From positions 1 through 32,112 of the forward strand of contig NZ_FMBC01000052.1 of NCBI RefSeq assembly GCF_900094795.1: 32,112 nucleotides of DNA. Reading direction: 5' to 3'. Positions 25,617 through 32,112 of the stretch are shown piece by piece. The stretch comes from Kosakonia oryziphila (lineage in GTDB: Bacteria; Pseudomonadota; Gammaproteobacteria; Enterobacterales; Enterobacteriaceae). The position numbers were made by a program, and so were the translations under genes. Position 1 is the first letter of the stretch; each line of letters begins with the position of its first letter. The notes beneath the pieces were generated by a model that had not been told where the DNA came from, made no database searches, and saw only the letters and a list, made by a program, of their open reading frames with translations.

Positions 25617-28253
25617 TTACTCGTCGGCGTCATCCGCCGTATCGTCGTCTGTGTCAACTTCCGGCGCGATGTCGTCATCGCCTTCCGCCACGCTGCCGTC
25701 GATGGAGTCCAGCTCTTCGTCATCCACCGGTTCGGCGACGCGTTGCAGACCCACTACGTTTTCATCTTCTGCGGTACGGATCAGAATCACACCCTGGGTA
25801 TTACGGCCCACCACGCTGATTTCAGACACGCGTGTACGCACCAGCGTACCGGCATCAGTGATCATCATGATCTGGTCGCAATCATCTACCTGCACCGCGC
25901 CGACCACGGAACCATTACGCTCGGTGACCTTGATGGAGATAACACCCTGCGTACCACGAGATTTGGTCGGGTACTCGGTTTCAGCGGTACGTTTACCGTA
26001 ACCGTTCTGCGTGACTGTCAGGATAGCACCTTCGCCGCGCGGAACAATCAGCGATACCACGCTGTCTTTTTCCGCCAGCTTGATACCGCGTACACCGGTC
26101 GCCGTACGACCCATCGCACGCACTGCACCCTCTTTAAAGCGCACCACTTTACCGGCAGCAGAGAACAGCATCACTTCATCGTTCCCAGAGGTCAGATCGA
26201 CGCCAATCAGTTCGTCGCCTTCGTTCAGGTTAACGGCAATGATCCCAGCAGAACGCGGACGGCTGAATTCGGTAAGCGCGGTTTTCTTCACGGTACCGCT
26301 GGCGGTTGCCATAAAGACGTTAACGCCCTCTTCGTATTCACGAACCGGCAGAATAGCCGTTATACGTTCATTCGGCTCCAGCGGCAGCAAGTTAACGATC
26401 GGACGACCACGCGCGCCACGGCTCGCTTCCGGCAGCTGGTAAACCTTCATCCAGTAGAGACGGCCACGGCTGGAGAAGCAGAGGATCGTATCGTGGGTGT
26501 TGGCCACCAGCAGGCGGTCGATAAAGTCTTCTTCTTTAATACGCGCAGCCGATTTACCTTTACCGCCACGACGCTGGGCTTCGTAGTCGGTCAGCGGCTG
26601 ATACTTCACATATCCCTGATGCGACAACGTAACCACAACATCTTCCTGATTGATCAGGTCTTCGATATTGATATCGGCGGTGTTTGCAGTAATTTCGGTA
26701 CGGCGTTCATCACCAAACTGTTCGCGAATCAGTTCAAGCTCTTCGCGAATCACTTCCATCAGGCGCTCAGCGCTGCCGAGGATGTGCAGCAGTTCAGCGA
26801 TTTGCCCCAGCAGTTCTTTGTACTCGTCGAGCAGTTTTTCATGCTCAAGGCCAGTCAGCTTCTGCAAACGCAGATCCAGAATCGCCTGTGCCTGTTGCTC
26901 GGTCAGGTAGTACTTACCGTCGCGGATACCGAATTCCGGCTCCAGCCACTCAGGACGTGCCGCGTCATCGCCCGCACGTTCCAGCATCGAGGAGACATTG
27001 CCCAGATCCCACGGTTGTGCGATCAGGCCCGCTTTCGCTTCGGCTGGCGTCGGCGCACGACGGATCAGTTCGATGATCGGATCGATGTTCGCCAACGCCA
27101 CGGCCAGCGCTTCAAGGATATGCGCACGGTCACGGGCTTTACGCAGTTCGAAAATGGTACGACGGGTCACCACTTCACGGCGGTGACGCACGAACGCGGC
27201 CAGAATCTCTTTCAGCGTCATGATTTTAGGCTGACCATGGTGCAACGCCACCATGTTGATACCGAAGGAGACCTGCAATTGCGTCTGGGAGTAGAGGTTA
27301 TTAAGCACCACTTCGCCCACGGCATCACGTTTCACTTCGATTACGATACGCATACCGTCTTTATCAGACTCGTCGCGCAGCGCGCTGATGCCTTCAACGC
27401 GTTTATCTTTCACCAGTTCGGCAATTTTCTCGATCAGGCGCGCTTTGTTCACCTGATACGGAATTTCATGCACGATAATGGTTTCACGGCCGCTTTTCGC
27501 ATCGGTTTCTACCTCTGCGCGAGCGCGAATGTAGATCTTGCCACGACCGGTGCGATAGGCTTCTTCAATCCCACGGCGACCGTTAATGATGGCGGAGGTC
27601 GGGAAATCCGGCCCTGGAATGTGCTCCATCAGCCCTTCAACGCTGATGTCTTCATTGTCGATATACGCCAGACAACCGTTAATCACTTCCGTCAGGTTGT
27701 GTGGTGGAATGTTAGTGGCCATACCGACCGCGATACCGGAAGAACCATTGACCAGCAGGTTCGGGATCCTGGTCGGCATCACATCAGGAATTTTTTCGGT
27801 GCCATCGTAGTTATCGACGTAGTCAACCGTCTCTTTTTCCAGATCGGCCATCAATTCATGGGCGATCTTCGCCAGGCGAATTTCCGTATAACGCATCGCC
27901 GCTGCAGAGTCACCATCGATGGAGCCGAAGTTGCCCTGACCATCAACCAGCATATAGCGCAGCGAGAACGGCTGCGCCATACGAACAATGGTGTCATACA
28001 CCGCAGAATCACCATGGGGATGGTACTTACCGATTACGTCACCAACGACACGGGCAGATTTTTTGTAGGCTTTATTCCAGTCATTGCCCAATACGTTCAT
28101 GGCGTAAAGTACGCGACGGTGAACCGGTTTCAGGCCATCTCGGACATCCGGCAGCGCACGGCCAACAATGACCGACATCGCATAGTCCAGATAGGAGCTT
28201 TTCAGCTCTTCCTCGATGTTAACCGGTGTAATTTCTCTCGCAAGGTCGCTCAT
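25617..28253 (-). CDS. gyrA: DNA gyrase subunit A
   Basis: The 878-residue protein is a close match to E. coli GyrA (875). With GyrB it introduces negative supercoils in an ATP-dependent double-strand passage. The catalytic Tyr122 lies in AAAMRYTEI. The quinolone-determining region reads [13 protein letters not shown], with wild-type Ser83 and Asp87. The C-terminal DNA-wrapping domain has the GyrA box QRRGGKG. The acidic tail ends [10 protein letters not shown], where it varies most. The start [11 protein letters not shown] matches the family. In this genome rcsC follows directly, without the ato genes that lie between them in K-12. Confidence 0.98.
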   Translation of the reverse strand: MSDLAREITPVNIEEELKSSYLDYAMSVIVGRALPDVRDGLKPVHRRVLYAMNVLGNDWNKAYKKSARVVGDVIGKYHPHGDSAVYDTIVRMAQPFSLRYMLVDGQGNFGSIDGDSAAAMRYTEIRLAKIAHELMADLEKETVDYVDNYDGTEKIPDVMPTRIPNLLVNGSSGIAVGMATNIPPHNLTEVINGCLAYIDNEDISVEGLMEHIPGPDFPTSAIINGRRGIEEAYRTGRGKIYIRARAEVETDAKSGRETIIVHEIPYQVNKARLIEKIAELVKDKRVEGISALRDESDKDGMRIVIEVKRDAVGEVVLNNLYSQTQLQVSFGINMVALHHGQPKIMTLKEILAAFVRHRREVVTRRTIFELRKARDRAHILEALAVALANIDPIIELIRRAPTPAEAKAGLIAQPWDLGNVSSMLERAGDDAARPEWLEPEFGIRDGKYYLTEQQAQAILDLRLQKLTGLEHEKLLDEYKELLGQIAELLHILGSAERLMEVIREELELIREQFGDERRTEITANTADINIEDLINQEDVVVTLSHQGYVKYQPLTDYEAQRRGGKGKSAARIKEEDFIDRLLVANTHDTILCFSSRGRLYWMKVYQLPEASRGARGRPIVNLLPLEPNERITAILPVREYEEGVNVFMATASGTVKKTALTEFSRPRSAGIIAVNLNEGDELIGVDLTSGNDEVMLFSAAGKVVRFKEGAVRAMGRTATGVRGIKLAEKDSVVSLIVPRGEGAILTVTQNGYGKRTAETEYPTKSRGTQGVISIKVTERNGSVVGAVQVDDCDQIMMITDAGTLVRTRVSEISVVGRNTQGVILIRTAEDENVVGLQRVAEPVDDEELDSIDGSVAEGDDDIAPEVDTDDDTADDADE

Positions 28254-28297
28254 CTAACCGCTATCCCTCTACTGTATCCCGGATTCAAAGGTCGCAA

Positions 28298-28303
28298 ATT
28301 ATA
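28298..28303 (-). promoter_or_regulatory. -10 element of the gyrA promoter
   Basis: On the minus strand a perfect TATAAT lies about 45 bp before the gyrA ATG. The upstream -35 is weak (TACCTG at 17 bp, or TTTACC at 19 bp), as expected for a supercoiling-sensitive gyrase promoter; that last point is family knowledge. Confidence 0.6.
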
Positions 28304-28351
28304 ACACAACCGCTGTGATACAGGTAAATCTATAACTCCCGCACAAAGGTT

Positions 28352-28377
28352 TATTCATCCCGTCGGCCTGATATACT
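28352..28377 (+). promoter_or_regulatory. Putative ubiG promoter
   Basis: TATACT (28372-28377) is a good -10 element. A weak -35 near 28350-28356 (TTTATT/TTCATC) is spaced about 16 bp. It lies 35 bp before the ubiG ATG, which has GAGAGGAG as ribosome-binding site at 28391-28398. Confidence 0.45.
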
Positions 28378-28411
28378 CACACGTCTTATTGAGAGAGGAG
28401 TAAATGCGCCC

Positions 28412-29140
28412 ATGAATGCCGAAAAAACACCGGCCGCTCAGAACGTTGACCACGCTGAAATCGCCAAATTCGAAGCTGTCGCTTCACGCTGGTGGGATAA
28501 AGAGGGTGAGTTTAAGCCCCTGCACCGTATTAACCCGCTGCGTCTGGGTTACATTGGCGAACATGCCGGCGGTCTGTTCGGTAAAAAGGTGCTCGATGTC
28601 GGCTGCGGCGGCGGAATCCTGGCGGAGAGCATGGCGCAGGAAGGCGCAACGGTAACCGGTCTGGATATGGGCTTTGAACCGCTACAGGTTGCGCGTCTGC
28701 ATGCACTGGAATCCGGCATACAGGTCGATTATGTTCAGGAAACCGTCGAAGAACATGCCGCGAAACACGCGCAGCAGTACGACGTGGTGACCTGCATGGA
28801 GATGCTGGAGCACGTACCCGATCCGCAATCAGTGGTAAAAGCGTGCGCGCAGCTGGTTAAACCGGGCGGTCACGTCTTCTTCTCGACAATTAACCGTAAT
28901 GGCAAATCCTGGCTGATGGCTGTCGTTGGTGCAGAATATGTGCTGCGCATGGTGCCCAAAGGCACGCACGACGTGAAGAAATTCATTAAACCTGCTGAAC
29001 TATTAACCTGGGTCGATGAGACGGTGCTTCAGGAACGTCATATCACCGGGCTGCATTATAATCCGCTGCTGAATAAATTTACCTTAGGACCGGGAGTGGA
29101 TGTTAACTACATGTTACATACAACAGCAAAAGATAACTAA
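28412..29140 (+). CDS. ubiG: Bifunctional ubiquinone O-methyltransferase UbiG
   Basis: The 242-residue protein matches E. coli UbiG (240). It is a SAM-dependent methyltransferase acting at both O-methylation steps of ubiquinone synthesis. The SAM-binding glycine motif is [16 protein letters not shown] (about 60-75), followed by [11 protein letters not shown], the post-I acidic segment, and [14 protein letters not shown]. The N terminus [28 protein letters not shown] fits the family. It is divergent from gyrA. The C terminus (LHTTAKDN) is slightly longer than in K-12. Confidence 0.97.
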   Translation: MNAEKTPAAQNVDHAEIAKFEAVASRWWDKEGEFKPLHRINPLRLGYIGEHAGGLFGKKVLDVGCGGGILAESMAQEGATVTGLDMGFEPLQVARLHALESGIQVDYVQETVEEHAAKHAQQYDVVTCMEMLEHVPDPQSVVKACAQLVKPGGHVFFSTINRNGKSWLMAVVGAEYVLRMVPKGTHDVKKFIKPAELLTWVDETVLQERHITGLHYNPLLNKFTLGPGVDVNYMLHTTAKDN

Positions 29141-29165
29141 GGTCATTAGTTAAAGTTATAAACAT

Positions 29166-29190
29166 TGCGCAGTATCAAGCTGCGCATTTG
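29166..29190 (+). terminator. Hairpin after ubiG
   Basis: TGCGCAG (29166-29172) pairs perfectly with CTGCGCA (29180-29186), followed by a short interrupted T tract (TTTGCCTTTC). It starts 26 bp after the ubiG stop. A weak intrinsic terminator is likely. Confidence 0.55.
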
Positions 29191-29331
29191 CCTTTCCCGA
29201 TGAAGAAATCAGCACTCGATCAAAAATTCATTTTTTTTTGTAAAACGTTGACATCCCCGCCAGGCCTTACAGCATGAGGACTTAGCGTTTATTACGCTTT
29301 CGCAACCTGAATTTAACCTCAAAATCAACTC

Positions 29332-29359
29332 TTGTACTGAAAAGAATCCTTACTAGAAT
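29332..29359 (+). promoter_or_regulatory. Putative nrdA promoter
   Basis: TTGTAC (29332-29337) and TAGAAT (29354-29359) are spaced 16 bp apart, giving a start about 115 bp before the nrdA ATG. The NrdR-like boxes begin four bases after the -10, where a repressor would block RNA polymerase. Confidence 0.6.
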
Positions 29360-29362
29360 AAT

Positions 29363-29406
29363 CACCATATAGCGTTTCTCTTATCACAAAACCCCTACAT
29401 ATAGTA
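29363..29406 (+). promoter_or_regulatory. Pair of NrdR-like boxes
   Basis: CACCATATAGCG (29363-29374) and CTACATATAGTA (29395-29406) resemble the palindromic NrdR box. Their offset is 32 bp, about three helical turns, the usual spacing of NrdR box pairs. NrdR represses ribonucleotide reductase operons when dATP is high. Confidence 0.55.
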
Positions 29407-29407
29407 T

Positions 29408-29446
29408 TTATCCACAGAGTTAGTCACAGCGACGAACTGTGGATAA
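29408..29446. promoter_or_regulatory. Inverted pair of perfect DnaA boxes upstream of nrdA
   Basis: TTATCCACA (29408-29416) on the plus strand and TGTGGATAA (29438-29446) are exact consensus DnaA boxes in opposite orientation with 21 bp between. E. coli nrdAB also carries DnaA boxes in its promoter region, linking dNTP supply to replication initiation. They lie within the presumed 5' UTR. Confidence 0.85.
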
Positions 29447-29482
29447 TTGGGGGATACTTTTATTTCACGGACAGGTAATCAC

Positions 29483-31768
29483 ATGAATCAGAGTCTGCTG
29501 GTGACAAAACGTGATGGTGGCACTGAGCGCATCAATCTCGACAAAATCCATCGAGTGCTGGATTGGGCGGCAGAGGGGCTGAGTAACGTCTCCATCTCTC
29601 AGGTTGAACTGCGTTCACATATTCAGTTTTACGACGGGATCAAAACCTCCGACATCCATGAGACCATCATAAAGGCCGCAGCGGATTTAATCTCCCGCGA
29701 TGCGCCGGACTACCAGTACCTGGCTGCACGCCTGGCGATTTTCCACCTGCGTAAAAAAGCTTACGGTCAGTTTGAACCGCCAGCGCTGTACGATCACGTG
29801 AAAAAAATGATCGAGCTGGGCAAATATGATCATCATCTGCTGGAAGACTACACGGAAGAAGAGTTCAAGCAGATGGACGGTTTTATCGATCACTGGCGCG
29901 ATATGAACTTCTCCTATGCCGCCGTAAAGCAACTGGAAGGGAAATACCTGGTACAGAACCGCGTTACCGGCGAAATCTACGAGAGCGCGCAGTTCCTCTA
30001 TATTCTGGTTGCTGCCTGCCTGTTCTCGAACTACCCACGTGAAACGCGTCTGGACTACGTGAAGCGTTTCTATGATGCGGTATCCACGTTCAAAATTTCG
30101 CTGCCGACGCCGATCATGTCCGGTGTGCGTACCCCGACGCGTCAGTTCAGCTCCTGCGTGCTGATTGAGTGCGGCGACAGCCTGGATTCCATTAATGCCA
30201 CCTCCAGCGCGATTGTGAAATACGTTTCCCAGCGTGCCGGTATCGGTATCAATGCGGGCCGCATTCGTGCGCTGGGCAGCCCGATCCGTGGCGGTGAAGC
30301 ATTCCACACCGGCTGTATCCCGTTCTACAAGCATTTCCAGACGGCGGTAAAATCCTGCTCGCAGGGCGGCGTACGCGGTGGCGCGGCCACCCTGTTCTAC
30401 CCGTTGTGGCACCTGGAAGTCGAAAGCCTGCTGGTACTGAAAAACAACCGTGGCGTGGAAGGTAACCGCGTGCGTCACATGGACTACGGCGTACAGATCA
30501 ACAAACTGATGTACACCCGTCTGCTGAAAGGTGAAGAGATCACGCTGTTCAGCCCGTCCGACGTACCAGGTTTGTACGACGCGTTCTTCGCCGATCAGGA
30601 GGAGTTCGAACGTCTGTACACTCAATATGAGAAAGACGACAGCATCCGTAAGCAGCGTATCAAAGCAGTTGATCTGTTCTCTCTGATGATGCAGGAACGT
30701 GCCTCGACGGGCCGTATCTACATCCAGAACGTAGACCATTGCAACACTCACAGTCCGTTCAACCCACAGGTCGCGCCGGTGCGTCAGTCCAACCTGTGTC
30801 TGGAAATCGCTCTGCCGACCAAGCCGCTGGAAGATGTTAACGATGAAAGCGGTGAAATTGCACTCTGCACGCTGTCTGCTTTCAACCTCGGCGCCATCAA
30901 AAACCTCGACGAGCTGGAAGAGCTGGCAACGCTTGCGGTACGCGCTCTCGACGCTCTGCTGGATTACCAGGATTACCCGATCCCGGCCGCAAAACGTGGC
31001 GCGATGGGACGCCGTACGCTGGGTATCGGCGTGATCAACTTTGCTTACTGGCTGGCGAAGAACGGCAAACGTTACTCTGACGGCAGCGCCAATAACCTGA
31101 CGCACCAGACCTTCGAAGCCATTCAGTACTGGCTACTGAAAGCCTCTAACGAGCTGGCGAAAGAGCAAGGCGCATGCCCGTGGTTCAACGAAACCACCTA
31201 TTCGCAGGGTATTTTGCCGATCGACACTTACAAGAAAGATCTCGACGGCATTACCAACGAGCCGCTGCATTACGACTGGGAAGCACTTCGTGAATCCATC
31301 AAAACGCACGGTCTGCGTAACTCCACGCTCTCCGCGCTGATGCCGTCTGAAACGTCATCGCAGATCTCCAACGCCACCAACGGTATCGAACCGCCACGCG
31401 GCCACGTGAGCATTAAGGCGTCGAAAGATGGTATTCTGCGTCAGGTAGTACCGGACTACGAAAAACTGAGCACCGCTTACGAGTTACTGTGGGAAATGCC
31501 GAACAATGACGGCTACCTGCAACTGGTCGGCATTATGCAGAAGTTTATTGATCAGTCGATTTCGGCGAACACAAACTACGATCCGAGCCGTTTCCCGTCG
31601 GGCAAAGTGCCGATGCAGCAATTACTGAAAGACTTGCTCACCGCGTACAAATTTGGTGTGAAAACGCTGTACTATCAAAACACCCGCGATGGCGCGGAAG
31701 ATGCCCAGGATGACCTGGTGCCTTCCATCCAGGACGATGGCTGCGAAAGCGGCGCATGTAAGATCTAA
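29483..31768 (+). CDS. nrdA: Class Ia ribonucleoside-diphosphate reductase, alpha subunit
   Basis: I chose ATG 29483 (after CAGGTAATCAC), giving 761 residues as in E. coli. An ATP-cone (about 5-95, LLVTKRDGGTERINLDKIHRVLDW) forms the activity site. The catalytic barrel has Cys225 (RQFSSCVLI), Asn437/Cys439/Glu441 (SNLCLEIALP) and Cys462 (IALCTLSAFN). The tail CESGACKI holds the Cys pair that is re-reduced by thioredoxin or glutaredoxin. It makes deoxyribonucleotides with NrdB. The usual nrdB partner is not seen downstream: an IS begins 43 bp after the stop. Confidence 0.98.
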   Translation: MNQSLLVTKRDGGTERINLDKIHRVLDWAAEGLSNVSISQVELRSHIQFYDGIKTSDIHETIIKAAADLISRDAPDYQYLAARLAIFHLRKKAYGQFEPPALYDHVKKMIELGKYDHHLLEDYTEEEFKQMDGFIDHWRDMNFSYAAVKQLEGKYLVQNRVTGEIYESAQFLYILVAACLFSNYPRETRLDYVKRFYDAVSTFKISLPTPIMSGVRTPTRQFSSCVLIECGDSLDSINATSSAIVKYVSQRAGIGINAGRIRALGSPIRGGEAFHTGCIPFYKHFQTAVKSCSQGGVRGGAATLFYPLWHLEVESLLVLKNNRGVEGNRVRHMDYGVQINKLMYTRLLKGEEITLFSPSDVPGLYDAFFADQEEFERLYTQYEKDDSIRKQRIKAVDLFSLMMQERASTGRIYIQNVDHCNTHSPFNPQVAPVRQSNLCLEIALPTKPLEDVNDESGEIALCTLSAFNLGAIKNLDELEELATLAVRALDALLDYQDYPIPAAKRGAMGRRTLGIGVINFAYWLAKNGKRYSDGSANNLTHQTFEAIQYWLLKASNELAKEQGACPWFNETTYSQGILPIDTYKKDLDGITNEPLHYDWEALRESIKTHGLRNSTLSALMPSETSSQISNATNGIEPPRGHVSIKASKDGILRQVVPDYEKLSTAYELLWEMPNNDGYLQLVGIMQKFIDQSISANTNYDPSRFPSGKVPMQQLLKDLLTAYKFGVKTLYYQNTRDGAEDAQDDLVPSIQDDGCESGACKI

Positions 31769-31811
31769 CGAAGGGGCGGGGAAACCCGCTGAGGAATCCC
31801 CAGAAAAATGG

Positions 31812-32112
31812 GACAGGCATAGTGTGATGTGATCTAATTGATTGTGCTAACAATTTCAAGGAAATCACCACTATGCCTGCGCGTTCATTATGCCGAAAAT
31901 TTCTTAAGAATATACTGAAGCCCCTGCATCTTTACCGTCAAAAAGCACTGATTGACGCAACCAGTGCTGTAATAAATGGCGCATCCCTTACGCTTACCAG
32001 TATCGGACGTCATTTGACTGGAACTGCATCGGTTAAAAACAAAATAAAGCGGGTGGATCGACTGCTGGGGAACCCCCATCTGCAAAATGAGGTTTCCACC
32101 ATTTTTCATCGG
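31812..32112 (+). mobile_element. IS4-family insertion sequence, 5' part (runs off the window)
   Basis: The tip GACAGGCATAG (31812) and the leader to the transposase ATG resemble those of the element at 1-529, but with many differences, for example TGTGATGTGATCTAATTGAT here. It lies 43 bp after nrdA, with its transposase in the same direction. The other end, any target duplication and nrdB lie beyond the window. Confidence 0.75.
31873..32112 (+). CDS. IS4-family (IS10-like) transposase, N-terminal 80 residues
   Basis: The translation from ATG 31873 is MPARSLCRKFLKNILKPLHL through VKNKIKRVDRLLGN to IFHR at the window edge, open throughout. It matches the transposase at 1-470 in 51 of 80 residues, with the strongest conservation at positions 21-70. 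The catalytic DDE residues lie outside the window. GAAATCACCACT precedes the ATG, without a strong ribosome-binding site. Confidence 0.8.
   Translation, partial: MPARSLCRKFLKNILKPLHLYRQKALIDATSAVINGASLTLTSIGRHLTGTASVKNKIKRVDRLLGNPHLQNEVSTIFHR

Noticed and set aside
27990..28030. Possible quinolone-resistance change in gyrA
   Set aside because: Codons 83 and 87 encode Ser and Asp, the wild-type residues.
25743..28304. An 853-codon open frame antisense to gyrA
   Set aside because: It lies opposite a highly conserved gene, is His/Arg/Phe/Gln-rich in an unnatural way, and is the usual shadow of codon bias in a long conserved gene.
29687..31105. A 472-codon open frame antisense to nrdA
   Set aside because: Shadow of nrdA codon usage; no family, no start signals.

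Overview
This is a core chromosomal segment of an enterobacterium (Enterobacteriaceae). Gene order and protein sequences match the yejKLM-proL-...-mqo-yojI-alkB-ada-apbE-ompC-micF-rcsDB-rcsC-gyrA-ubiG-nrdA region known from Escherichia coli. The proteins are clearly diverged from E. coli K-12 and there is an mgtE gene that K-12 lacks, so a relative such as Enterobacter, Kosakonia, Kluyvera or Citrobacter is likely. The genus cannot be fixed from the sequence alone. Comparisons with E. coli are from memory.

Layout. 1-529: outward-facing 5' part of an IS4-family insertion sequence. 530-3827: yejK, then yejL-yejM running the other way. 3863-4022: proL tRNA gene with promoter and terminator. 4023-9890: an accessory block with a decayed IS256-family transposase, a secreted DUF1311/LprI-like protein, a large type V autotransporter split at a run of 12 C (G in the coding strand), a 48-codon ORF ahead of it, and a structured noncoding stretch that may be IS debris. 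The narP-ccm-nap-eco block that lies between proL and mqo in K-12 is absent here. 9902-17228: mqo, mgtE, a yojI remnant, and the ada-alkB operon preceded by apbE. 17283-18867: ompC with its OmpR region and the divergent micF sRNA. 19285-25501: the Rcs phosphorelay (rcsD-rcsB, convergent rcsC). 25617-29140: gyrA and the divergent ubiG. 29332-31768: nrdA with NrdR-like and DnaA boxes. 31812-32112: the 5' part of a second IS4-family element, in the place where nrdB is expected.

How the genes work together. Much of the window concerns the cell envelope: LPS homeostasis (yejM), the osmoregulated porin and its sRNA (ompC, micF), the envelope-stress phosphorelay (rcsDBC) and a surface autotransporter. 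The rest is housekeeping: topoisomerase, ribonucleotide reductase, ubiquinone synthesis, malate oxidation, Mg2+ uptake and alkylation repair.

Most notable observations. The autotransporter has an exact G12 tract at the point where its reading frame breaks; 13 or 10 G would give one 1209-residue protein, the signature of a phase-variable gene. Two related but distinct IS4-family elements bound the window, and one sits 43 bp behind nrdA. yojI has lost its centre. The proL-mqo interval looks like a replacement or deletion hotspot.
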